Below are positions 1-10,302 of a stretch of 64,000 nt of DNA, one piece after another. Position numbers and translations under genes: made by a program. The first letter of the stretch is position 1. Each line of letters opens with the position of its first letter. The DNA comes from Lobosporangium transversale (Eukaryota > Mortierellomycota > Mortierellomycetes > Mortierellales > Mortierellaceae): positions 310,001-374,000 of the forward strand of contig NW_019029001.1 of NCBI RefSeq assembly GCF_002105155.1, written 5' to 3'. The notes under the pieces were generated by a model. That model worked only from the letters and a program-made list of their open reading frames with translations. It was not told where the DNA came from and did not search any database.

Positions 1-3000
1 GTCCCGCGACAGAGATGTTTTCCGAGCTTAAGAGCACCATGTCACCCACAGCAAACGTAGCAGGCCTGCGAGTTTTGTCCGCTTGGGCCTTTTGCCTATT
101 CTGCGCTTCGATAATGGCATCCTGAGCTAGCGCCAAATTCATCGACTGGGTTCGAACAAAATCACTGACAGCCGGAACATTGGTATCAGGTGGCTTTAAA
201 AGAGATCCAGGGACTAGTGGATGGTGACCATAGTTCAGAAAGAATGGGGAGAAGCCTGTCGTAGGATTGACAGAGTTGTTGTATGCGAACTCCATCATAG
301 GCAGTAAAAGATCCCAGTCGTTTTGCTTGTACGATATGTAAGAGCGGAGCATTTCTTCTAATGTTCTGTTGGCGCGCTCTGTTTGTCCGTCTGATTGTGG
401 ATGGAAGGCAGTAGACATGTTAAGTTTGGTGCCCATGAGCTTCATCAACGTTGTCCAGAACTTGCCGGTGAAACGTGAATCTCTGTCTGACACAATTGTC
501 CGAGGCATGCCGTGCAGTCTAAAAACATTGTCGAAAAAGAGTCGTGCAACATCAGAGGCAGTGTCGGTAGTTCGGCTAGCGCAGAAATGAACTTGCTTGG
601 ACAGTTTGTCCACAAAGACCGTAATCGCGTCAAAACCTCTGGCTGTCTTCGGAAGCTTGACAATGAAGTCCATTGTTACAGTATCCCATCGTTGGCTTGG
701 AATTGCCAAAGGTTGGAAAAGCCCTGCAGGAGGCTTTAGTGAAGGCTTGTTACGCTGGCATTGCTCACAGGAAGCAATGTATTTTTTTATATCCCTCGCC
801 ATGCGTGGCCAAAAATATGTTCGTCGCATGCTACTGTACGTTTTATCGAATCCCAAGTGGCCTGATATAGGAGCGTCGTGAGCGTCATGCAAGAGTTGTG
901 AACGGAGTCCGTCGTCCTTGGGTATGCAGAGGCGAGGGCCTTGTCCAGCGTTGATCCAGAGTAGACCATCCACCACGAAGTAACGATCCGAGGTAGAGGC
1001 ATCCTTATACTGATGCACGAGGGGACCTAGAATTGGATCGTGTAGGTAGCAACTGGCTAGTTGTTTTCGAATGCCAGGGTCTAGATTGATATCCAAGGAG
1101 TTCAAAGTAGTAGGTGTAGCCTCCAAGTCCTTGAGGTCCGGTCTTCGTGAAAGAGCATCAGGGACGACGTTATCTTTACCAGGTTTATACTTGAATACGA
1201 AATCATACTCTTGAAGCAACTCCATCCATCTTGCTTGTCTGCGAGTCAAGTTCGGCTGGCTAGGAAAATGTTGTAGAGTGGCATGGTCGGTATAAACGAC
1301 AAAGTGAGAACCATCAAGGTAGTATCGCCATGTCTTCAGAGCATGCACCACAGCCAGCAGTTCTTGTTCGTGTGTAGGATAGTTGCGTTCCGCTGGGTTG
1401 AGCTTGCGTGAAGTAAAAGCTACTGGTCGTGATTCACCATTTTGGTCCGTCTGGAACAGGACAGCACCAGTTGCAAAGCCTGAAGCGTCTGTTTCGACTG
1501 CTGTAGAGAGGGCAGGATCGAATATCCTAAGAACTGGTGCTGAGCTCACTGCTCTTTTCAAAGTCTCAAAGGCGTCTTGTTGAGATTTTCCCCAGTGGAA
1601 TTCCTTATTGCAGCCTAACAATTGTGTGAGGGGAAGAGCAATATCAGCGTAATGAGAAATGTACTGATGGTAAAAATTAGTCAAACCAAGGAATTGCATC
1701 ACATGTCGTTGGGTTGTTGGTACTGGCCATTCCCTTATTGCCTTGACAAGTCCGCCATTCGTCTTGAGTCCATCCTTGGATATGACATGGCCTAGGAACT
1801 CAGTCTCTTCCTGCATGAAGGAACACTTGGATAATTTACAATAAAGCCCAGCTTGACGCAAGAGGGAGAGTACTTGTCGGATGTGCTCTAAGTGATCTTT
1901 CTCGTTATCGGAGTAAATTAAAATATCATCGAGATACACAACAACACATTTATCAAGAAGTGGATCAAGTACGTTACGCATCATAGTCGAGAACGCTGCT
2001 GGTGCATTTGTAAGACCGAAAGGTACGACGTTAAACTCGTAGTGGCCATAGCGAGTTCGGAACGCGGTCTTGTGTTTATCATCAGGATGGAGACGCATTT
2101 GATGATAGCCCGAGAGTAGATCCAGCTTGGTAAAACATTTAGCTGTTCTGAATCTGTCGATCAATTCATCGATCCGTGGTAAGGGGTACCTGTTTTTCTT
2201 TGTGATCTTGTTCAGGCCCCGATAATCAACACACATTCGAAGCGAGCCATCCTTTTTCTTCACAAAGAGGACTGGAGCACCGTATGGTGAGGTGCTCGGT
2301 GAGATTAATCCTTTTTGTAAAAGATCAGTTAGCTGCTTCTTCAGTTCATCAAGCTCAGCGATCGACAATCTGATGACAGGTCGGACAGGTGGGTCAGCAT
2401 AAGGGTCAGTCTCTATACGCATGCTATCACCTCTGTCAGGGGGAAGGCCATCGGGAAGTGTTGTAGGAAAGACATCAGGGAATTCGACTTGAACGATTTG
2501 CTTGATAGAGTCCGGTAGTTCAGAACTACTGCTAGAGACAGGTACTGGAACTCGAACTTGGGCGAGGAATACAGAGGCATCAGGTTCCGAGGCAACGGTA
2601 AGGAAGTTAAGAGCAGATATGACGGAAGATCGCTGTCTAGGCTTCCTGTCGATGCCAGTGCAAGGCCACAAGACCGGGGTACCTTGGTATTCAAAATGCA
2701 GATCATTTGTTCGCCAATTGATGCGAGGGTTGATATCCGTCAGCCATGGTTTACCCAAAATTAGGTCGTATTTGGATAGAGGATAAACAATGGCGTTGAT
2801 TTTATCCTGATACGCGTTGCGGGCGAGGGTGAACGTGGCTGTGTGCTGAGCAATTGTCTCGGTACCGTTGGGAAGAATGACAGGAATGGGTCTACCCTCA
2901 ATTAGCGGAACATGTGTGTTCTCGCAGAAAGAGGAACTTATGACATTGCCTTCGGCCCCTCCATCTACAAGAATGCGCGCAGGTCGACCATTCACTGCTC

Positions 3001-3448
3001 CAATGAAAGTAAGGAGTCGGCGAGAGTTTTTATGTTTGTCATAGGTAAGGCTGAAGGATTGAAGGCGAATTTCGTTACGACAATGGGAGTGGCGATTGGA
3101 TGAACTAGGGGTAGATGAATGAGTGGAAGTGAGTGAAGTGGAAACAGTGAAAGGATCAGTGGAGGGGAAAATAGGGTCGGAGAGGGGATTGTTTTTTAGC
3201 AATGAGGAATGAGTAGGGGAATGGGGATCAGGATGAGGTGAATACTTAGAGAGTATATGTAAGGAAGTAGATGCAGTGGGAGCAATAGAGTGATCAGAAA
3301 GGGGCATGGATGTTATATTTGTGCACAAAGGATTTTTATTTGTAGTCATCAACTGTAACTGACCATGCCCTCTATTATCCAGGGCTTGAAGGCTGGGGCT
3401 AGAGGGGGCGAGGCAGGCCTGGTTTACTGCTCGCCCTCCTCTTTTCCC
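1..3448 (-). CDS. pol: pol polyprotein (PR-RT-RNaseH-IN), partial
   Basis: Reading the minus strand in the -1 frame relative to gag gives one continuous open frame from the gag end to the window edge. A retropepsin motif VDGGAEGN lies near 2950-2975. The reverse transcriptase runs from about 2350 to 1700 with the catalytic box VYLDDILIYS near 1905-1935 (YLDD where many elements have YVDD). The RNase H motif TDASGFATGA is near 1480. The integrase HHCC zinc finger ends in CEQC near 750-765, and the D,D,E core follows: D in MDFI near 670, SDRDSRF near 490-505, and E in QTERANR near 375-385. There is no start codon of its own; translation presumably comes from -1 frameshifting at 3442-3448. The C-terminal end is outside the window. 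Confidence 0.9.
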
Positions 3449-4395
3449 GACTCAGAAAGCGTATGGTCATTGTTTTCTATATTAAAGACAGAGGTGCGTT
3501 GGCATTGTTCGGCTCTATGACCTCGGTTCCGGCATCTGAAACAACGCCCCTCACGAACGCAACGTTCTCGTTCAGCTGCTGTGAGCTTGGGTAGCGAGCT
3601 TGGCTTGGAGTGGTTTCTGTTTGGTCGTTGCTGATGGAGAGAGGTGTACAGGTTGGCAACCAACATTCTCATGTTATCGAGATCCATTGGTGTAGGGCCA
3701 GAATTATTCTCATGATGGGGTGATAAGGCGTTCGGGGTAGCGGATACAGGGGTGGCATCGATGGGATGTAGAATACTGTGGACAATGGTCGCCTGCTCAA
3801 TGGCATCGTCCAACGTCTCTGGCTGTCTAAGTCTTACCTGCTTGCTTGTTTCGGGCTCAAGGCCTAGCATGTATTTTTGCAAAGCAGAGTCTTTGTCGAG
3901 ATTTGTAGCCAGACGTAGGTGGCTTCTAAACTTGCTCGTATATTCTGCCACACTCATCCTTCCCTGACGAAGTTTATCCAACGCTCGGCGAGCTGCATTC
4001 GCAGAATCTGGAGGGGTGAACTGACGGAGGAATGCTTTACGGAAGTCAGCCCAAGGTGTATCGAGATTCAACCCGGAATCTCTCCACCATGCCTTGGCTT
4101 CGCCATTGAGACTGAGGACAGCGTATCGAACCCATTTGGATGGCGTGAGTGTGACAATAGTGTAATACTCCTCCAGGCTGTCGACAAAGTTTAAGGCTGC
4201 AACAGCGTTAATAGCTCCTTCGTAAGGCGTAGGCTTCTGTGGCTTTAGGACCGTGGCGAGGGTTCTGGCTAGGTCATTCTCAGCGGCTTCGTTGGCTTTA
4301 GCAGTAGAGAGGGCCTGATTAAAAGCAGTAGCTATGGCTTCGCGAATGTTCAGAGGAAGATCGATGGACGAAAGGGCGTTATTCAAGTGTTCCAT
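3424..4395 (-). CDS. gag: gag protein with CCHC zinc knuckle
   Basis: This 323-residue ORF opens with an ATG 68 bases downstream of the primer-binding site. Residues about 70-220 match a Retrotrans_gag capsid region (a tryptophan-containing helix, then the motif DFRKAFLRQF, then a long helical part). The C-terminal third is polar and carries one nucleocapsid zinc knuckle, CFRCRNRGHRAEQC, spaced C-x2-C-x4-H-x4-C. The protein would assemble the cytoplasmic virus-like particle and bind the element RNA. It ends at a TAA at 3424-3426, overlapping pol in the -1 frame. The length is typical for fungal Ty3/gypsy gag and I see no breaks. Confidence 0.9.
   Translation of the reverse strand: MEHLNNALSSIDLPLNIREAIATAFNQALSTAKANEAAENDLARTLATVLKPQKPTPYEGAINAVAALNFVDSLEEYYTIVTLTPSKWVRYAVLSLNGEAKAWWRDSGLNLDTPWADFRKAFLRQFTPPDSANAARRALDKLRQGRMSVAEYTSKFRSHLRLATNLDKDSALQKYMLGLEPETSKQVRLRQPETLDDAIEQATIVHSILHPIDATPVSATPNALSPHHENNSGPTPMDLDNMRMLVANLYTSLHQQRPNRNHSKPSSLPKLTAAERERCVREGRCFRCRNRGHRAEQCQRTSVFNIENNDHTLSESGKEEGEQ
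3442..3448 (-). promoter_or_regulatory. -1 ribosomal slippery heptamer G GGA AAA between gag and pol
   Basis: On the minus strand the seven bases GGGAAAA sit in the gag frame as G GGA AAA, which fits the X XXY YYZ rule for -1 frameshifting. It lies six codons before the gag stop. The -1 frame has a TGA just upstream and is then open through the gag stop into protease, so a slip here yields Gag-Pol. A downstream stimulatory structure was not assessed. Confidence 0.7.
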
Positions 4396-4449
4396 GGCGA
4401 GGGGTGAAATTCAATGGTAATTGTAGTTCTCTGGGTGTGGTCGTGGTTT

Positions 4450-4461
4450 CCTTTGCTACCA
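4450..4461 (-). other. Primer-binding site, initiator tRNA-Met type
   Basis: On the minus strand the sequence TGGTAGCAAAGG begins one base after the inner LTR end. TGG is the complement of a tRNA CCA tail, and TGGTAGC resembles primer-binding sites for initiator tRNA-Met in other fungal LTR elements. The host tRNA was not available for comparison. Confidence 0.6.
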
Positions 4462-4462
4462 A

Positions 4463-4946
4463 TGCAAAAGTCAAGGTAGTGTTCTAGGGGGATCTAAGGG
4501 TGCAATAAAGGTATCTTTATTCAGGGGGAACTATGCTACAGAACTAGATAGAAAAGTAGACCTATTTATACTAATATCCTGTTGCAAGGAATGCTCTAGA
4601 AATATGGGCGAAATACTATGTTGCACAAAATTATTATAGTGATTTCGCTTGCATTGGTACTTTATTAATATTAGACATGATTGAAATAAAGGATGGATTG
4701 AAATTATGGAAAAAAAAAATGGTTGGATGGATTGATAAAATGGATGGATGTAACTCTATGTAGATCCTTGAAAAAATGAAATGTTTTATGGTAAATCGGA
4801 AGTCAAGGAGATCAAAAGTTGTTTATTATTTTAGCTAGGTCGGAGTCTTATATAGGCTCCAACATAGCCGTCACTAATTGCTCTGATCTATGAATAAAAA
4901 GGGGAGTGCTCCATTTGGGTACACTCCCTAGCCTCAGGACGTAACA
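4463..4946 (-). repeat. 5' LTR (484 bp)
   Basis: Read on the minus strand the segment starts TGTTACGTCC and ends in CA one base before the primer-binding site. It has a TATA box at 4848-4854 and several A/T-rich stretches that could hold the poly(A) signal. The outer boundary is set by the TGTTAC terminus and the inner one by the primer-binding site; the partner LTR is outside the window. Confidence 0.75.
4848..4854 (-). promoter_or_regulatory. TATA box in the LTR
   Basis: TATATAA on the minus strand lies about 92 bases inside the LTR start, in a GC-flanked context (CCTATATAAGACTCC). Position and orientation fit the element's RNA polymerase II promoter. Confidence 0.6.
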
Positions 4947-5001
4947 GAAAGAATGATTTAGAACGAGATTATGAAAATAAATTCCTCATCTCTGTGGGTT
5001 C

Positions 5002-5037
<36 letters not shown>

Positions 5038-5516
5038 GGAGCAATGTGTAACGCCTAAAATGACAGGGGACGCAACTGTGTTGGGAGGCATAGACGTAGC
5101 AGAGGTGAATTCCTTGGCTCTCACCAGGGACAACGACGAACAGTAGACGTGAAGGCGATCAGGACTGAGGCAGACCAGCGGGTGACGGCAAGCTACCGAC
5201 ACCAGGTGAAATTGGCGGTTATGGAGCGCCTGGGGAGTTGCAAATTTTTGATGATTGAGGACTGCGACTAAAGGATGACCTTCGCGCACAACAGGCCAAG
5301 TAGGGAGTAGAGCCGTGCCACAGGTCCCCAGGGACCAAGGAAGTCTAATCAATGCCGACGTGGTTTATGAACAGGATGCTGTACTGTGGCAGTATGACGA
5401 TGCGGCTTCTGCTGATTATTGGATACCGCTTTATTTGCGGCCCCAGTAATGGGGCAACTCATTTATAGAGCTAACATCTAAATAAATCCTACATGACCTC
5501 ATGGGTCCTTGTTGTC
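4947..5516 (+). repeat. Old repeat with poly(A)-ended units
   Basis: Two A-runs (5007-5034 and 5517-5542) are each preceded by similar text: AAATAAAT..CCT..GGGTTCTTGTT before the first and AAATAAAT..CCT..GGGTCCTTGTT before the second. The segment between them (about 5040-5400) is similar to 49280-49605, including shared words such as GATGATTGAGG, CAAGTAGGGAG and GTATGACGATGC. The A-tails suggest 3' ends of a non-LTR or SINE-like element, but this is inference. The minus-strand Ty3/gypsy element abuts it at 4946. The minus ORF of 115 codons here is probably not a gene. Confidence 0.5.
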
Positions 5517-5541
5517 AAAAAAAAAAAAAAAAAAAAAAAAA

Positions 5542-5904
5542 ATGGATGCGCATCGCAACAGGCGCTGTCCAGGACCTACGTTAGGCCTACCCGCCGCAGA
5601 CAAGGTTCTGTTGCAGAGCTTGTTAAGACAGCGACGGTTGACAAAAACCATGGAAAGGATGGAGGATATCATCAATGTTCGCCTTAGTAATAGGGCGGAG
5701 CAGTGTTCAGCCAAGGGACTATTGGCAGAACCCAAAGAAGAGCGATCCAATTAGCCACAAAGGCTAGAGCAGTCAGTTTCATCTTTCATTAATAAGAGAT
5801 CACGGTTGTTAAGAAGCTCAACACACCGATCTGGCAAAGCTGGGGATTCAATGCTTGATACAAGAGGCTCCACAAATTTGTTTAGTCTCTTCCCAATAGA
5901 CTAG
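5542..5904 (+). pseudogene. Degenerate ORF of unknown retroelement type
   Basis: An ATG directly after the A-run at 5517-5542 opens 70 codons, ends at TAG (5752-5754), and the same frame then stays open for another 49 codons to a second TAG at 5902. The predicted product is Arg- and Leu-rich with a helical middle part. The long readable frame on both sides of one stop looks like a decayed coding sequence inside the repeat region. I do not recognise the family. Confidence 0.35.
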
Positions 5905-6516
5905 GATTAATAATGATACATCTACCGTCTGGACGCGCGTCGATGCTCATCGAAGTATTGTTGATCTTTATCTTTAATGACATTAAGGCCTCTCTCAATA
6001 GATTTCGACAATAATAAGTAACGGAGCCTCTCTCCAGCACTATTTGCTCATATCACTGCATTTGATAAATCACAATCGAGTCACTGGACTCGGGCTTTCC
6101 TGCATTAATCCTGTGGTCGTTTTTCTAGTTTAAATCCCAATCTTCTTTTTGTTGGCTTGTTTAACTCATCACAGGCACAAAGTCGATATCAACGCATGCC
6201 TTTGTAAATCCTTACACTTAAAGTTAATATACCATATCCAATAGAGATATAATGTACACAAGGTGTCTAGGCGCAAAGTATCTGTCAATAGACATTTGTT
6301 TTGGAGATCTGTGAAGAAGCAGAACGAACCGTGGTTTCTGCCTCTTATAGTGAATTGACCATGATATGGGATGAAGATAAATACTTGAAATAGTTACCCT
6401 ACAGACCGTCAATTGTCAACAAGTACACTTTTTTTTTTTTTTTTTTTTTACAGTTATTATTTAGTGAGAGTTAAGCTTCGATAGATTTGTAATATTAAGG
6501 CATCAGTCTCCAAGGT
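5905..6516. other. Intergenic, no gene seen
   Basis: AT-rich DNA with a T-run at 6429-6449. It forms the 3' flank of the minus-strand gene ending at 6517. A few short open stretches in other frames may continue the decayed repeat. Nothing else is recognised. Confidence 0.4.
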
Positions 6517-8756
6517 TCATGGTTCTGGAATGGAGACGCTTTCTGAGATGGGCGGCGGTACACTCGACCGATGGGGTCGGTTCTGTATCGTAACCCGCCG
6601 TTGGACCCCACGCTGTACGTCTAACCCTTGCTCGCTCAGCTCTTTCCTTAGTAGCTCATTAGCCGCACGACGTGCTTCATCCTGTTCCACCTCTTCTAAT
6701 TCTTCTTCTGGGTCTTCCCATCGTGGTCTCCGCATCGATTTTCTAAACGTCTCTGCAATTAATTGAGCATCACCTGCACTTAAGGTGGAGCCTTTGGCAG
6801 CGCGAGAAGGTGCTTTTTCTGCTGAATCACTCACCGCATCCGCCCTTTGCTCTCCTGTCGTTATTGTTACTGTTGCTGGTATCTCTTGGAATGGTTCTAG
6901 ATGGAGTATTGGTGACTTGCGTTCTACTAGAGGTAAATAGGTGGTGGGAGATGATTCTTGATTATTATGGCCTAGGATGCCCGGCGCGACCTTGATTACT
7001 GGGTCAGCTGAGCGAACAGTGTTGGCCGAGTTGCGTCCTGTTGCCAAGGCAATACCAATCGTTGGGTTAACGAACGATCCACTACTTGTCATGCTCTTAT
7101 CTCCTTCGTCCTTGAAAATGTATTTCTTGCTAGCGTCATCCGTAGGTGAGCTGGGCTGATCATATAGATTTTTAAAATAGCTGGGATCACCTTTGAATCT
7201 TTTCCGTGTCCTGAGCAAGAGGCCTATGGCTACAATGGCGATTAAAAGCACAAGGACTCCCGCTGAGATAAGCCCGATGACAAGAGGTGATAGGCCATTC
7301 GACTCCTTGGTAGAGTCCGCTGGTAGGATCGGCAGGGTTGGTAGTACTGCTCCAGAACCGGGTATATTCTCCGTTGCTACGATATTGGTTGGCTGTGTAG
7401 TAACATATGTTAGTGTGCCTGTGAGTTGTGTTGTCGGTAATGATCCTGTTGATGTTGCAGTTGCTTGAATAGGGACCGTTGTGCCATTCACAGTTTGTTT
7501 GGTACCTGAAGAATCCAGGAATAATTAAAATCAGAATAATAAAGTAAGTCTCACTTTCAAACCTTTTTTTTTTTTTTTTCAGAAAAAAAAAAAAAAAAAA
7601 AAAACTTACGAATCATGAAAAAGGTGCTAGAGTTAAGCGTTTCGTAATTGCCATCAGGAGGATATCTCGCTCTGATCATCAAGATATGGCATGACCGGTT
7701 CACTGGTGCATCCTCGGGGAAGAATGGCGCCTCGAGCCTTACAGCCGTCATACCCAAGTTCAAGTCAACCGCCTTATGCACCAACAGCGTGCGAGTGGCG
7801 TTTGCATCATCAACGATATATATATCAACCCTTTCATATTGGTTGAAAGGTGCAGTCATAAGAGGGTTCCAGATAATAGACTCAAGTGAGTCCTGGGTCC
7901 AACTTTCTCCAGGGGCAGGGGCGCATATTGGGACGGATGTACAGGCTATTCGAATGTATTCCAACATGGAGAGTCAATATTACTGGGTTAGTGGATTGAA
8001 TTGCTTGGTGCAAAAGATGAAAAGGGTCTTCTTCCTCTCCGGTGCTCTCTGTGCACAACCCTATTGTCCGTTGGGCTGCACATGTCAATGCTTTCATAAT
8101 ATGCTCAAAAATACAGGTTAGTATATGTATTTCTTGCTTGTGCTCCACATGCCCTGCCTGTGGTTCGTTGACTAAGGAGTGCATGTGCCTGCAGACTTCT
8201 TACAATATATTAGAGTCATCTCATGAAGTCTCGTAGGATGAGGTATTGTTTTGTCATGTTTATTTGGTTGGAGTGGGCTGGTGAGGATGGTTAAATGGCT
8301 CCATCCAGACGGAGCGATAAAAATAGCAGCAGACGACAAGAACACAGGCATGAAATACGCACAGAATTACACACACAGGTCTCGTCATTGTTGATGTCGC
8401 AAATGTACTCTATTAGTTTGTTTGTGTGTTTCCGCACCTTTCCTCGCCCTCTTCTTGCTCACTTGTCATTTGTTCACTCTTTTTCATACTAGAAAGAGTA
8501 AAGGGAACTTCCTTGGGACGTCATGTCTGACCATGTAAAACAAAAAAGTAATTCGTTGCAGACCGATATGTGTATGTGTAAATGAAGGATGAAGGAAGAA
8601 CAATGGAATAAAAATATAAAAATAAAAAGACACATACACAAATCAATGATGGTGCGTATTCCTACCTGATTCCTGAGCCAACGCTTGCTGAGAAGCGAGC
8701 TGTAGAAGTAAAAGGAGGCTAGAGAGTACGGCCAAGTAGCCGCGAATAATGTGCAT
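6517..8756 (-). CDS. Secreted single-pass membrane protein, Kre9/Knh1-like ectodomain
   Basis: Proposed exons on the minus strand are 8666-8756, 7610-7945 and 6517-7505 (471 residues). All joins are GT-AG and keep frame. Exon 1 encodes a clear signal peptide (MHIIRGYLAVLSSLLLLLQL, cleavage after ALA). Residues about 31-142 form a beta-rich domain with an ESWTQDSLESIIWNP start and an SSTFFMIR end, resembling Ser/Thr-rich Kre9/Knh1-type domains of fungal cell-surface proteins. A threonine-rich stalk follows, then a transmembrane segment near residues 216-239 (VIGLISAGVLVLLIAIVAIG) with a basic stop-transfer, and an acidic cytoplasmic tail of about 230 residues. The first intron is long (720 bp). 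Wall-integrity sensing or anchoring is possible but is only inferred from the architecture. Confidence 0.7.
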
Positions 8757-10059
8757 TTGTTGAAGAGAGAGAGAGAAAGAGATACGATAACGTTGTGATT
8801 TTGTGGGGATTTTTCCTGGGCTGTTTAACACGAAGTGAATGTGATAATGAAATGCACAATGGCTCTACTATTTCGGTGTGATTATGTATTTGCAAATGCT
8901 GTCAATTTGCATGACCAATTGATGATAAATTACTAAGACTGACGGCTGTGTATTTTTTTTTTAGTTGATTTGCTGCTATTGTGTTTGGATGCTTTTAGAA
9001 AGGAAGAAGGCTTGCAAAAGAGTTGAGTAAAAGGAGCCAAACAAAAATGGATTCTATGAATGAAAGAGTTTGAATGCGAATGCAAAAGGAGTGGTAGCAA
9101 CAGGCGATGGCATCTGTCAAGATCAAAGCTGGCAACGGCACACAAATATACTCCAAACAAAATAAAGTGAGGTAAAGGTTAGAATGAAGGTCGAGTGTGG
9201 ATGCGATGCAAGGCAGAGAGAGGGGAGAGCGTGGGTGAATTAAGTATGCAAAGTGCAAGAATGAGAGGAGGGGAAAGAAAATAGAAAGGTGTGAATGAAT
9301 GTGTGCATGGGAACAAAAGCTCAAAAATCATCTTATTCCTTAACGCTTCTGACGCCCGCCGTAAGCAACTTTTTTTTATGGTATAAAAATATAAAATAAT
9401 AATGATGCGCATTGGCATCGATCTCAGTTTATTACTTCTGACTTAATCTTTTTTTTTTTTGGACATCATTACTTCACTCTGGGTTTTGATATACACCTAT
9501 TCACTAATCTGAACTTTTATAGATCCATGTTTTTTGCTTCGATAAATATTATAAAAGGGAGAAAAAGGACCACCAGGACAAGATACTGCGGCAATTGTGT
9601 GGACAGGAGTTTTGTCAATAAATTTTTTGTCTGGGGAGACCAACCTACCTTTATGATATTTGTTCATTGTTGCAAGTAATAATAAAAAAAAGTGCATTCA
9701 AACCCACAACATGAGCTGGGTCCTTTCTGTTCTGAATCTTGAGAATTATATAATTTAAAAATATTCATCTTGCTTCGTTACACAAAGTCTGGTGGAAATG
9801 AAGAAAACGGTAGAATCATATTATTTCAAACCTTGATAATTCCATGGAGAGTAGAGAAAGGCTTTTTTCTTTTAGGAAATGGGAGGGTGGAGTTAAGCAA
9901 AGAAAATGAAGAGAAAGTGGGTTTGTAATCGTATACAGTTTTTGTAGTAGTAAAAAAAAAAAACCTATTTTCATTGGTAGTTTTAGTAGTAGCATTAAAT
10001 GGTGGGTACAGCTAAGCAGAGGGTCAAGCTTCTTTTTTGGTTAGGCCTTTTCATATAAT
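8757..10059. other. Intergenic, no gene seen
   Basis: This is the upstream flank of the membrane-protein gene. It includes a GA-rich 5' leader (8766-8785) and purine-rich DNA at 9180-9320. Open frames here are low-complexity and lack codon structure. Confidence 0.4.
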
Positions 10060-10302
10060 TGAAAAGGACTCAACTTTATTTTAGTCACGTGGGAGGGATC
10101 GCTACCAACTATTTAACGAGCAACAGCTCAGGAAACTGAGTCTTTGCTTCTTCTTTTGCATAAGAACCATTGGAGTGCTGACTGCCCTCGTTCAGTCTTT
10201 TGTATTGTGTTGTTCAATATTTGTATTCAAGAAGTATTTTTCTATCTGTAACTGGAAGTGGCCGGCTTCACAACTCACTAAAAAGAGCAAAATCCCCTAA
10301 CA
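10060..10302 (+). repeat. LTR fragment, same family as 48405-49058
   Basis: The plus strand here matches the minus strand of the LTR at 48405-49058 over about 240 bases. Both contain CACGTGGG, GGGATCGCTACCAACTATTTAACGAGCA, a CATTGGAGT..GACTG..CTCGTTCA block, and TATCTGTA(A/G)CTGGAAGT. The end CCTAACA at 10302 corresponds to the CA terminus of the other LTR. The 5' part is missing or too diverged to see, so this is a truncated relic. Confidence 0.65.

Larger units (their letters stand above)
1..4946 (-). mobile_element. Ty3/gypsy LTR retrotransposon, left end outside window
   Basis: The element reads right to left: 5' LTR (4463-4946), primer-binding site, leader, gag (3424-4395) and pol (3448 to beyond position 1). 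Pol order is protease, reverse transcriptase, RNase H, integrase, which is the Ty3/gypsy order. All domains inside the window are open, so this is a young, possibly mobile copy. The 3' LTR lies beyond the left edge, so neither LTR identity nor the target duplication can be checked; the five bases after the LTR (gaaag) would be one copy of the duplication. Confidence 0.9.

Noticed and set aside
5005-5352. 115-codon minus-strand ORF ending in poly-Phe
   Set aside because: It runs antisense through a repeat and its A-run; the second repeat copy does not preserve it.
8933-9418. Overlapping minus-strand ORFs with hydrophobic, Ser/Phe-rich products
   Set aside because: They arise from purine-rich plus-strand DNA; the frames overlap each other and show no start context, splice logic or domain.
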